From: Scytalidium lignicola
Taxonomy: Eukaryota; Ascomycota; Leotiomycetes
NCBI GenBank assembly: GCA_002812745.2
Contig: NCSJ02000160.1
Span: 1-64,000 of the forward strand
Reading direction: 5' to 3'
DNA length: 64,000 bases
The first letter of the stretch is position 1; each line of letters opens with the position of its first letter. A program made the position numbers and the translations under genes. Below, piece by piece: positions 36,104 through 47,203 of the stretch. The notes under the pieces were generated by a model, which was given only the letters and a program-made list of their open reading frames with translations, was not told the origin of the DNA and did not search any database.

Positions 36104-36504
36104 TTCATAACATCTCCTTTAAAAGTTAATGATTATATTTAGTAAATACTATAGTATATATGCCTGTGGAATCTATCGATGCGTTCTCTGCATGTCCCGC
36201 ATAAATACCCTAGGCTCTTAAAAGAAAATCACTTGTGAGATGATTCCTCTATATTCTAGCCACACAACCCGCTTTTCTTGTCCATACTCTAAGATCATTT
36301 ATCGTGACAAGATTGAAATGAGATTGAAGCCGCGGAAGAGTATCCCGATCGACTAAAACGTAAGCCTGGATCATGAGTGGGACACTAGTATCGAAACTAA
36401 ATCTCTTTTAGATTACTGCAAATATAGGTGGTATCAATATGCTAACTCATCAACATTAAACATAAAATAATATTGGCAAATTTCCAAAGCGGTTGCTAAC
36501 GCTC
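36104..36504. other. Convergent 3' spacer
   Basis: AT-rich sequence between the stops of the cyclase-family gene and the Dal5-type permease gene. No coding frame of note and no clear hairpin. Confidence 0.6.
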
Positions 36505-38507
36505 TTAAACCTTGAATCTAAAGCCTCTCTTTTCAGCAGTCAACAGCCCTGAGTTGATCGCTCCCTCAACAAATATTCCTTTATCCAACTTATTATTCAA
36601 GCGCACAAGCATGATCCTAAGTACCAATGAAGCAACAATAGCCATGAATGCCATGACACAATTGACGCTGAATGCGACTATATATCTTGGTCCTAAAACA
36701 TTATGAGAATTAGTACTCCATAATTATTCGCTCACCCATCTATTTCATTTGAAATTATATAGAAAATGGAGGGCAGATAGAAAAGCCAGGAATAACTCAC
36801 CCGCAGAAGAAGGATACATATAACTGGCATAGATAGAGCTGGTATTGGAGACTGCATTGATGAAAGCTAACGCAGCAGCTCTCTTTGCTGGTGGTCGAGG
36901 AAGGGAATTACTGATCCAAGCCAACGCGACGACATAGCCAGTATAAACAGATGATGGCATAAGCATCATAGCTACGTATCTCGGGGCGGTTCCCGTGGTT
37001 GCTGCACCGAGGATAAATGCAAATACGGCGACACAAAGAGGGAGAACAATGTGGAGGAAGCGCTCGCCAGTTCGGTCTATATGCGTTAGTAGCTACTTCC
37101 AATATTAGAGAAGAATTGTTAATACCGGCATGTAGAGCATTGAGGAACACGGTTATAACTGCTAGAACATATGGTGGCGCGGTGAGGAGTAAAGAATCGA
37201 TGTTGTTGTAGTGTAAGGTCGCCACGACCGTACTATAAGAACAATCAGTATATCGGCCATTGAGTTTGTTACTGAAGACGCCTACGGGAAAAAGTTTGTC
37301 ACTGAAGCAGCTGCAACAATTCCGAAAAGAAGAATGGTCTATGGTCTTGTCAGCTATTCCCAGCATATACCACTGAATTGTAAAACATACCAGAACATAG
37401 GTCTTGATATCCAAGAACGCGAGTTTCATTCCTTTGAGGAAAGTCTGATGTTCAGAATCGACCCAATCATCTTCACCAATATCCTCTTCGAGCCGCCAGA
37501 TGGCCAATTGCCGCTCTTCTTCTGTCAACCAAGTTGTGGTTCTGGGGAAGTTGGGGAGAATAAAGAATGCAGAAAATGCGATGACAACGGTTATAGCTCC
37601 TTCAATGATGAAAAGCCAGCGCCATGCTCTCAATCCCATAGCACCATCCATATTGGCGGTAATACCAGCAGCAATAAGTCCAGAGAAAGCACCACTGATC
37701 AAAGATCCGGAATAGAGAATGGCTGTTCGGAAACCGAGTTCTTTGCGGGTATACCAACATGATAAGTAGTATAGACATCCAGGCTATCAATGAGATACTG
37801 TGTTAGAAATGGTTTGGATTTTGAGTGATAGTACTCACGAAATAGGCAGCTTCCACGAATCCAAGCATGAAACGACAGGCGACCAGCCCACCATAACTTT
37901 GACACGCAGCAGTGCAAGCTGATATGATCCCCCAGAGAATCATGCATCCGGGAAGATAGAGAGCGGGTTTACCGATTTTGTTGAGGTATAGATTTGACGG
38001 AACTTGCATCAACAGATATCCAACGAACAAGATACTGACCGTAGTCTGTTAATCATTTAGTAATCCAAAGCATCAATACCCATCGATATAATAGCCACAA
38101 ACCTGGAATTGCGTCCCATGGAGACCTAGGTCTACCTCAATATAGGCAAGTCGTGCAGATGCGATGTTGTTCTACTGTTGGTTAATATATACCAATTCAT
38201 TGCTGAATATTTTATATTGGCTTACGCGATCCAAGTAGTTCATGATATACATTAAAACAATCATTGGTAGAAGTCTCAAGTCAATTTTCCACTTGAGTCT
38301 CCTCTCTGCCTTGGCGCGCTCTTCAGGAGACAAGCTGCGTACATACTCAGGTGGTTGAGGCATACGACTTTGCGCATCATCATTGGTTAGGACTACCTCA
38401 ACCGGAGAGTTCTCATTGTCGAGATGTTTAACATGCTCTTTTGAGTCATATGAAGCTTCTACATCATGGCTGATATCGCTCGAGTCATTCCTGTCTGGCG
38501 AAGCCAT
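36505..38507 (-). CDS. MFS transporter, anion:cation symporter family (Dal5/allantoate permease-like)
   Basis: Eight exons were joined by splice signals and frame: 38507-38226, 38171-38103, 38045-37839, 37783-37391, 37338-37286, 37232-37126, 37076-36801 and 36692-36505, for 524 residues. The reading is NYLDRNNIASARLAYIEVDL, then VGYLLMQVPSNLYLNKIGKP, MILWGIISACTAACQSYGG, CRFMLGFVEAAYFPGCLYYL and CWYTRKELGFRTAILYSGS, all classic landmarks of the ACS/Dal5 branch. About 12 membrane segments are expected, with cytosolic N- and C-termini. Members import allantoate, nicotinate, pantothenate and other organic anions at the plasma membrane. The many short introns explain why only fragments show up as open frames. 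The adjacent hydrolase hints at a cyclic amide or its acid as substrate; this is inference. Confidence 0.9.
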
Positions 38508-39343
38508 GATTGAGCTGGCAGCCTGACCGTGCTGTATGCCGTCGTACTATCTCTTTTGATCTGGATAGTTATGGTGCAAAGCAAAAAACTAAAANTTTTT
38601 TTAACAAATTTGATAAGATAATTCGCTCTGGGAAGCTTAGTATCCAGGAACGCAACTTATTGCTCGATACTACGCCGATCTTATTAGGAAAAGGGCTCGA
38701 ATTGAAATGCAGGATAGAGGTGGTCCTTAAGAGCACAACAGCAGTTACACAAACATCCCATGATCCACAACGGATAAACTGAAGGTTTGCCATCGTGGAT
38801 GCCACCTTAGGATGCTTCATCATTAGCCAGCCACTAGAAGCTCTGCTTGAAAGAAGTTCCCCCAGCATGCAGTCTCCGCTGTGCGCGGGGTATGGGCAGT
38901 TCTGAACAAGGTTTTGTCGGGAGTCTACCCAAGCAATGGGCGAGGCCTGAGTCGTGATGGTAGTGGCTGATAGGGATCGGCAGTTGACCGACTCCCCAAT
39001 TCCACCGAGACCTCGGGGATCGCCTGCTTGTTTTGGCGATCCTGTGCCCTGTAACTCAACTGCCAAGACTGCTGTGGAAATGCAAATGTCACTGGTTTGT
39101 CACTGAGAGGCCCTCTGGAGGCGTGGGGTGGAAGATGTTGAACCTGCTCGTAATATAAACAACCTTTAAACTCAGTATGGAGGCGCGGGGGGAAGTTAAG
39201 CCCATAAAACGGCGGCGCATGGGGATTGAGCTTAGATGGCGCCGGTGGTCACCTCCACACGCCTTGTATTTATTACCACCAATCGGGAAGACGACCCAAT
39301 TGTCTTCTCATTCGTAAGGAACAGAGCCCGGGTTTCCGAAAAG
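38508..39343. other. Intergenic region
   Basis: 5' side of the Dal5-type permease and 3' side of the hotdog thioesterase. A 165-codon minus-strand frame crossing the ambiguous base at 38595 has no domain and is not counted. The rest looks like promoter DNA. Confidence 0.5.
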
Positions 39344-40020
39344 TCAAAGTTTCGATTGTTGCTGTGCCTTAATCTGTAGCTTTTCTAAGCCCTGTCGTAA
39401 CCTCTCGTCCATCCCACTCGCCACAGGTCGGCCCGTTTCTCTATCAACAAAAACATGGACAAATTCTCCCACGGACTTAACCTCCTCAACACCCCGTTCA
39501 AAGAGAGCGACTTCGTATGTAACACTGCTCTTACCGAGCTTATTGACTCGTAATGCGAGTTCCGCGACAGCTGGGAAAGCTATGGAGCCGAAGTAGTCAT
39601 TGTGTGAATGAACCACAAGTCCATATTGAGAGGACGTCGGAGGATGTAGTCCGCAATGCTCAACAAGGTAAGTGTTCACCACAGAATCATATCTTGAAGT
39701 GTTAGGAGATACATAAGCAAAAGGGATGGGGAAAACTGAAGAGCTGTAGGAGCTTACAGGAAATTATAAATGCTATTATTCATATGATCGTACTATTATC
39801 ACATTTGAGTAAACAGTAATTGTTTCTTATAGAAGCGCATCTTACCATGTCATTGTCGGACCTTCGGGACGCAGAGTTGCTGTTAGTATCTCATCTGGGG
39901 ATCTCACTTCGCACATGAAATGAGATAAGGTGGGGAGCACACAGCGTACCATCGCGTCCGGTATTCAAGTAAGAAGCCATAATCTGACCTCTTCCTCTTC
40001 TTGAGTTCTGCGTTTGCCAT
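39344..40020 (-). CDS. Hotdog-fold acyl thioesterase (4HBT type)
   Basis: Four exons, 40020-39950, 39861-39846 (only 16 nt), 39792-39758 and 39692-39344, give 156 residues. The tiny exons are supported because they rebuild the family signature without a gap: EYRTRWSDNDMYDHMNNSIY, with the catalytic Asp (D in SDNDM) and His-Met-Asn-Asn, then FLYDSVVNTYLVEHCGLHPP. The C-terminal strand block has NDYFGSIAFPAVAELALRVN, LGKSSVTYEVALFERG and FVHVFVDRETGRPVASG, all typical. Such enzymes hydrolyse acyl-CoA or acyl-thioesters as dimers or tetramers in cytosol or mitochondrion; no clear targeting peptide is present. It sits head-to-head with the pseudouridine synthase gene, 400 bp apart. Confidence 0.9.
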
Positions 40021-40420
40021 TGATGTCTTTGGAGATATTTATTTAACAATTGGAAATTGATCTGCTTGAATCGACTCTGTTCTCATAATAACATATTGAT
40101 AAAAAAGATGGAAGCCTCCTACGAAATGAGAAGAACCATAGCCGGGGATTATATTTAGTGGACTTGAGCCGAGGTGGTGTCTGAAAAAACCAAGCCTTCC
40201 CGAATCGGGCCGCAGCGATGGTTTTTGTCAGTAGACACCGCCCTAGAAATAATATTCCCCAGACGGCAGAAAACCAAATGACTCGACAGGAACCATAGAA
40301 TAGGATAGGAGCTCTCGTTTCTCCCGATCTAGTAGGTTTCTTTGAAGCTCTGTCTCGCTGGCTCCTTCTCCGCGCATAATCGCGCTCCTAGCCCGCCGGG
40401 CCCAACTGGCAAACCCAACA
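40021..40420. other. Divergent promoter region
   Basis: Shared upstream DNA of the thioesterase (minus) and the pseudouridine synthase (plus). Mixed composition and no coding frame of note. Likely bidirectional promoter. Confidence 0.55.
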
Positions 40421-41941
40421 ATGGCACTCGTCGAGGTTGCGCAAGATGTAGGTATGCCACTGTTGGTAGAGAAAAAGCCCTTCCAGGAACCACCCTCTGT
40501 AGTAACGACACCATGCGATCCTTGGCCTCGTCCTTATTACCTAGAAAACGGTCTACGGCGGGTTGCGCCCTATCACTTTACTTATAACACATTCTGCAAG
40601 GAGAGATGGAGGGGAAGAGAACTGCTAGATATATTCTCGAGCGAGTTTCGGGATAGACCGTTGGAATACTATGTATGTATATTTGCAAATATTTTTTACG
40701 GGACAAGATAGGGAAGAAATGAAAAGAACTCTGCTAACAAAACTAGAAAGATGCCATAGAGCGCGGCAATGTGGTTGTGAATGGCAAGCCAGTACCTACC
40801 CCACAACACATTGTCAAGAACGGAGATGTCATCTCACACACCCTGCATCGGCATGAACCACCGGTCACCTCGCTCCCAATTGGAATCATTCACGAAGATG
40901 ACGATATAATCGTCATCAACAAGCCGGCAGGTATTCCAGTCCACCCAGCAGGTCGCTACAACTACAACTCCATCATCGAAATCATGCGCGCGGAACGAGG
41001 CCACGGCTGGAACCCCTTACCATGCAACAGACTAGACCGACTGACGAGTGGGATCATGTTCATCGGGAAGCATGCCAAGGCAGCTGATGTCCTGACTCAA
41101 CAGATCATGGCGCGAACCGTCCGAAAGGAATACATCGCGCGGGTAAAGGGACGGTTTCCAGATGGCGAGGTAGTTTGCGACCAGCCGATCTTGCAAATAT
41201 CACCAAAGCTGGGTTTGAACCGAGTTCGTGCAAATGGCAAACCTGCTCGCACGGTTTTCAAGCGGTTGGCATACTACCCTCCACGAAACCGGCGGAAAAT
41301 GGATTCTACCTCGACGGTTACCAACTCTGATGCTACTACTGCCACTACCTCTACCGATGATACTGAAAATGTCTTAACAACAGACTACGACGGCAAGCCC
41401 TGGATGAAACTAGAAGGCTACTCCATCGTCCGCTGTCTCCCTGTAACAGGCCGCACCCACCAACTCCGCGTCCATCTTCAATTTCTCGGCCACCCCATCG
41501 CCAACGATCCTATCTACTGCAACCAACGCGTCTGGGGGATAAACCTGGGTTACAATGACTCCGATGCCTCCCAGAACACAGACGAAGATATTATCACGCG
41601 CCTCGCCCGCATGGGCAAGGACGAGGTTGCCGACGCAGTAGCTTACCATGACGAGATGGTTGACGAGTACAATAAGAGGAAGGCAGAGAAGATGTCCGGG
41701 GAGCTGTGTGAGGTTTGTCAGACGGCACTTTATACGGATCCCGGGGAGCAGGAACTTTGTCTTTGGTTGCATAGTTTACGGTATGAGGATGCTNGGGGGG
41801 AAGTGGAGTTACGTTAGTCCATTACCGTCGTGGGCGTTACCGCCTGAAGGGATGGAGGGGCCGAGGGAGGTTGGAGGGTTGGAGGAGCTTGTGGAGGCTG
41901 TGAAGGAGGAGAATCCGGAGCTTGCTTCTGGGGCGGCGTAG
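40421..41941 (+). CDS. RluA-family RNA pseudouridine synthase (Rib2/Pus8/Pus9 branch), frame broken by one ambiguous base
   Basis: Exon 1 (40421-40672) and exon 2 (from 40747) give about 481 residues. An N-terminal S4-like segment ([40 protein letters not shown]) precedes the catalytic domain: [38 protein letters not shown] with the catalytic Asp in RLDR, and [20 protein letters not shown]. The [20 protein letters not shown] opening marks the fungal Rib2/Pus9 group, which modifies uridine 32 of cytosolic or mitochondrial tRNA. The N at 41794, directly before six Gs, adds one base: without it, [20 protein letters not shown] continues to the stop at 41941. I treat it as an assembly error, not a mutation. 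No deaminase domain follows, unlike yeast Rib2. Confidence 0.88.
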
Positions 41942-42464
41942 AAAAAAACTTCTCTAAAGATTCCTGCATGCTCTTGAGAGGAAGTGTAGGTGTTTTTATT
42001 TGGTCTCTATGAGCATGGAAATTGGGGTGTTGGAGCACACAACTCTCTCGTTACCCTGGTTTAGAAGATGGGTTGAGAGTAAAAAACATGGGATTGCCTT
42101 CTTTAACGAAGGATGTTTTTTTCCCTTCTCCACTTCATAATTAACTTGCCTCACTCAAGGAACAGTTATAGCGAGGGATAGATGCAAGGAATAGAGGCAG
42201 CAAACCACTACTGTTTAGAGTGCACGTCTCTTAAGTCTACGATGGGAAACCAATGGTGTTTCATAAGTAGCTTGATATTATAGAGAGAGAAAAATAAACA
42301 GGAGAAAACTTCATGGATTAGATACCTAACCACGATCTATATAATATCTATCATTCTTAGTTATCGCTTCTCATCCNAAAAAAACACCATACACATATAC
42401 GGACATAAAACATGTATATATACACGCATATACAAAATCCAAAACGTATCGCTAAAATCATTAA
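41942..42464. other. Convergent 3' spacer
   Basis: Between the pseudouridine synthase and the ZIFL-like transporter. AT-rich toward its right side, with an ambiguous base before an A run at 42377. No gene seen. Confidence 0.6.
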
Positions 42465-44610
42465 TTACGTAAAGCCCATTTTCCTGTTCTCCCTCTCGGC
42501 TTCGGCCTCGGCTTCATCATCACCATCTAATCGAATTTCGTGTCCATTTCCCTCTGTGACGAACGTACTTGCAACAACGTTCCCGACTGCCATTACTGCA
42601 ATCGACCAGAACACAATCCCCACTACGCCTTTCTCCAGTCCATATCCATACAGCCAGCCTCCAAACGCCGGCCCAATAGTCCGCGCGGCACTACTAGCGC
42701 TCTGACCAATGCCGTGGATAGTTCCTAGCACACTAGGATGAGGCGAGCAATTATTGATTAGGATGGCAGAGGCTGGTGTAGCGAACGTGCGGGCTATGAC
42801 CCAGGAGAAGAGGATCCCAGAGAGGGAGATCCACAAGAGGAATCCGGTTTTTTGGTACGGTGGTGGAGTCGTAGAGTGGACGAGGGCTAGATAAGGTGCA
42901 AGAACGTAGACAATGGGGAAGCAATAGAGGAAGACGCGCCATGCACGAACAGTGCCTAGACGGGCGTTCACCCAGGGGTAAAGGAAGAGCTGGAGTGTAA
43001 TACCAATAGTGCCTAGAATAGCCATCGCCACTCCGACGTCTCGAGGTGGAAGGCCTATGCCACCAGTGAAGACGAAGGGAAGGTGAGGATGGTAATCTGC
43101 ATTCGCAGGACTGGAGGGATTGTAGACAGGGGTTGAGAGGAAGGAGTACCAGACGTTGTTGAAAGTTCCCATGGTCCCGGCTAGCAGACCGTGGGAGACT
43201 AGTGTGCTCACTACGTTGTAGGTGAAGATCTTGCGGAAGGGAAGACGGCTTTTGTAGCGCGGCGCAACACGCTTCTTGGGTTTGGAAGGCGGAGCGGAAA
43301 GTTCAACATCGATGCTGCTACGGCGGACTAGCACACCCTGGGCTGGATCAGCAGCTGGAATAGCGACATAGTCATCAGAATTAGGTTGCCCCTTTTTAGA
43401 GAAAATTCGTCGATATACTCCAGAGAAGAACCGGCCCAGTTTCGTGCCTATATCTTCGGTGTTGGATAAAGATTCAAGAGTCTACGTATAAGGTTAGATC
43501 GACATGAATTATATATACCATAACAGTTTAGCGTAATCTGAGGTATCATATACTCACCTCTTCTAGTCCAAAGAATACAGCAAGTGCTGCAGAGCACAGA
43601 AAGCAAGCACTAAGCAAATTGGGTGGCGCGTAAGGATAATCCTCCAAGAACTTGATACCGCCAAAGAGGCTCGGATAATTGGCAGCTGGGTCAGCCATCA
43701 GACCTCCCAAAATGGGCCCAATGATAGTGCCAATATTGGCGCACATGGGAAGTAGCAAGAATGCTCTGGACTGATACCTAATTTTAAGAACTTAGTATTG
43801 GGTGGATGCACCGTAGAGGGTAGGAAAGAAACCTACTTCTTTTCCCTGACAATCTCGCTGATCATGGTTCTCATTACACCAACATTACCGTTAAGAGCGC
43901 CACCCATCATGCGGAAGAACATTGCCTGCGCAAAGGTTTTGGAGAATCCGAATCCAACACAGGAGATGGTCGTTCCAAACAGGCCAATAAGAAGAGTAGT
44001 CTTGCGGCCGCGAGAGTCAGAGAAGCGGCCCCACAACATTGCTGTGCATAGTTGTGCGGCAGCAAAGGAGCCTTGCATGATACCCGCCTGCGATGCAATG
44101 ACAGAGTCGGGGAGAGTCTTATCAAACGATTTGAGCTGATAAAACAGATATGACTGCAGAAATAGAGTTAGAGATATTAGAATTTTCTGTCCGCTACTTC
44201 CAATTCAAAGATCTATGACGGATGAGTCTAAAAGGGATACTTACTCTCAGAGACGTTTGGACTAATGGCTCGGAGAGCCGCGCCACGGTCAGGATGGCCA
44301 GTTGCCTTTTGCGAGGCAGACTGCTCCATGTGATGGGTTTCTCTTCCACTTTCGGAGCCAGGAGATCGACCTGTAAGGGGTCTTCATCTTCCTGGATGAA
44401 CGACTCTCGTCGCTCACGATCATACGGCTCCTGCGTCGGGGGACGGGCACTCGGAGAGACACTTCCGTATCGGACATGGTGATGGCTGTGAACCCTGAGT
44501 GAGCGGGATTCTCGCTCAGTAGCATCTACGTCGCTTTCATTGCCATCATTGCTGCGGTTGCTATCGTAGAGTTTTGCGTAGTCTGGAGAATTTCGAGAAG
44601 GGCTGCTCAT
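42465..44610 (-). CDS. MFS transporter, ZIFL-like (zinc-induced facilitator-like) subfamily
   Basis: Four exons (44610-44245, 44153-43837, 43777-43558, 43481-42465) give 639 residues. A hydrophilic N-terminus of about 100 residues rich in Ser, Arg and His (HSHHHVRYGSV) leads into LPRKRQLAILTVARLSEPL and QTSLRSYLFYQLKSFD (TM1), then LWGRFSDSRGRKTTLLIGLF (motif A), NVGVMRTMISEIVREKKYQS and GPILGGLMADPA. A central loop of about 100 residues splits the two halves; the second half ends with GIGQSASSAARTIGPAFGGW. This pattern belongs to the fungal ZIFL/YCR023c-like branch, located in the vacuole or plasma membrane in known cases. The substrate is not readable. The chosen start gives the best N-terminus; an in-frame upstream extension would begin near 44709. 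Confidence 0.88.
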
Positions 44611-46103
44611 GCTTGGTGGCGGGGTTGAAGCGTCGATGCAATTCGAGCAGTGTGCCTTTTTGCTCTTTTTGTGTGGCCAAAGAAAGTGTTGGCCTTGGGA
44701 ATCAGGCACCGAAAATCTGGGGTATCTCGCGGGAACTAAAAACGCGTCGCCACGGCTCTCTTTGCTTGGTCACAGAGAGCGTCGCGCTTTATTTGTATGG
44801 ATGAAGGTGCAACAATCAGAAGTCTCAAAAAAAAAATGATAGAAAATTTTTATACTCTTGGAAGATTTGGAGCTGCAGATTGGAGATGTCTCAAGTCTCG
44901 ACCTTTCACAGCCACGCTGCTGCTATCCCAGCAGAAAAGCTTATCAAGGCAGGCGGAGGGCAGGGCTCGTGCTCATTGGTGGCGGGAATCTCGCAATACG
45001 GCTGTCGGCACCGCAATTTTCTGTGGCACAGCAAGTCACAAGTACCGGTACCTCCGTACAGTGGATGTACCTCCGTACCGCTGTGCTTAGAGAGAGAGCA
45101 CGCGACCGCAGCCTTGTCACTCAGCCTGGCATAGCCTTACATCAAACTGCTTTCTGTCTCTCTTCCTTGTATGCTTCTCCTAGGCCTCTATTAGTAGAGT
45201 CTGTGCAAGGCTGAATCTGATGGCATACCCATTGTTGAACTGAAGCTCACAGCTCATAACTCAAAGATGGGGAGTCCTGGTCATAAGACACCCCATCTTT
45301 CCAGGAGACATTACCCCGAATGCGAGACATCAGGGATGTCTTCCATGCTCCATCATCTTGCCCGGTACTGTACAGTATAACCAGTCCAGAGGATTTAAGC
45401 ATGCAGACATTTTGGAGATAGAGGACGTTATGAGGTGGCTCTTGGGATGAACAACAGGTGATTATTAGCACACGCCAGTCCAAAATCTGTTTCCGTTCGG
45501 AAAGGCGAGCAGAGCTGCTTTACTGGCAGTTTTTAACGAGAACGATACAGTTAAATCTCGACAACTCGATAAAAATACGAGAGATAAATTACATCGAGTT
45601 ATCGAGATCAACTGCAGATTGACTGTCGTTAGCGTCGAAGGCGATCAGTTTCGGGTCCTCGGCTGCGCCGCATCCCCCTAACTTTACCAAATATCACAAA
45701 TTCAACCTCACCATATAGGAACATATGGCATCAATCTGTTAACCGCTTATTTAACTCCCCTCTGTCATAAGAATTCTCATTCAAAATACGTGCGGTTTAA
45801 TACTAGTGTATGTTATTCGGCGGATAAAATATTCTTCCTGTGGACTTGCTATTTCTGGTCAAACAAGGAACCTCATTCTCCCGATTCCTTCCCGCTAGCT
45901 AAAGCAGGCCCTGTCATCTGCAAGAAGACTAAATGTATCATTTGCGTTGAAAATGAGCAGCTTTCATGCTAGGAACAAATTTGATTGTGTAAACTAGTTA
46001 GAGCGAGGCTACACGTGCTAGTGACTTTGTATAGCTAATAGCAATAGACCAAATCACATTGAAAAGACTGCATCGGATTACTGCTAATAGTCATCGTGGA
46101 AAG
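44611..46103. other. Gene-poor interval with an inverted-repeat element
   Basis: Promoter of the ZIFL-like gene followed by sequence without a convincing gene. Overlapping plus-strand frames at 44.6-45.2 kb lack domains. A near-perfect short palindromic element lies at 45548-45614 and is listed separately. Confidence 0.5.
45548..45614. mobile_element. 67-nt MITE-like terminal inverted repeat pair
   Basis: The left arm begins CAGTTAAATCTCGACAACTC and the right arm, read in reverse complement, begins CAGTTGATCTCGATAACTCG. About 20 of 23 positions match with one gap, around a centre of some 20 nt. CAGT ends and TCGA-rich arms are typical of pogo/Tc1-type DNA transposons. A TA precedes the left end (45546-45547) but is not matched on the right, so a target duplication is not proven. 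It may be a miniature element or the footprint of a larger lost element. Confidence 0.45.
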
Positions 46104-47203
46104 ATGGAATTGAATCGTATTTGGCACGAGCCAGAAGTCGTCATCTATAGTGCTGTTATCACTCCGGGAATATGCTGCTCAGGGCAAGCGTATGATCTAG
46201 CAAATCGCCGATGGTATCAGATCAATGTTAGCTCGGACGCCTACGATGAGGAGTGGATGGCAAATATCGCTGAAAACTACATTTCAACATATCACCGCAC
46301 TTTTGGGAAGTAGACCCCATTCACGTTATAAATGCGACAAAGGACGGTTCCTTAAAGTTCGATACACAGCCTAATCACGTTATTGCCAGACCGATTCGTG
46401 AAAAGTTGTAATACCATTCCAAGGGGAAGACTGCTATCCCTATTGTTTCTTTTGATCACTTAGTAGATAAAGTCTACCTGGGACGTGCCATCGATAGATG
46501 CTGTTGGAATGGCCAAGACTGCGCATTTAAACGGATCGAGTTCGATTGCGATATCGAGGCTATTGATCGAGAAATCAAGAGCAGGGAAAACTTGCTGGAA
46601 GCTCTAGATCTTCACTATCAAGCCAACGAAGATGCCAACAAGATTATAGAGCAGCGATTTAATGTTATACCAATTCTAGCTGTTGTCGTCATTGAGCAAG
46701 ACGGTGATAATGACGAAGTTATAGGCATTCTAATGCCTTTTAGCGGTCTTAGTCTAGAATGGTTGTCCGTATCCGGGCCAAACTCTACTACTTCCGCGTC
46801 TGGTTTCAGAGATCCTGAGATTACGAGAGGACAGTTGCGAGATCTAGCTCGTGGTGTTCGTGAATTGGCGCAAGCAGGGGTTATACATGGCGATATCAAC
46901 GAGAGGAATACACTTAAAAAACCTTACAAAGCAACCGCTGCGGAAGGGTATCAAGAACAGAACCGTCTGGTCTTAGTCGATTTTGGCGATACGGCACCAG
47001 AATATAAAACCGATGCATTTGCACTTGGTGAGCTGTTCATTTGGTGCAAGGAACGCTCTTCGTGGGGTGTTTCAGACCAACGCAAGGTTGAGGATGCAGC
47101 CCAAGTTCTGAAAGAGAACGGAGACTTTGACCGGGTGTTGGGTGTTTTGGATGACGAAAGAGATATGAAAAGGGAGATGGATTTGGACAATGAAGGGCGG
47201 TGA
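46104..47203 (+). pseudogene. Protein-kinase-like pseudogene (one frameshift, one stop)
   Basis: Three pieces in the same order read as one kinase-like protein. The first, from 46104, begins MELNRIWHEPEVVIYSAVIT and runs to a stop after YHRTFGK near 46313. A one-base shift at that point continues as WEVDPIHVINATKDGSLKFD, reaches an in-frame TAA near 46411 (PIREKL, stop, YHSKGK) and goes on past it. The last piece carries the catalytic loop VIHGDINERNTL and the DFG-type motif LVLVDFGDTAP, then ends with LDNEGR. The TAA could come from CAA by a C-to-T change, a repeat-induced-point-mutation direction, but one site proves nothing. No splice pair removes both breaks. The intact family is the diverse kinase-like proteins found in many copies in Leotiomycetes and other fungi; the role is unknown. 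Confidence 0.7.

Noticed and set aside
36505..44610. Secondary-metabolite gene cluster around the MFS genes
   Set aside because: No polyketide synthase, non-ribosomal peptide synthetase, terpene cyclase or P450 gene is present; neighbours are housekeeping enzymes.
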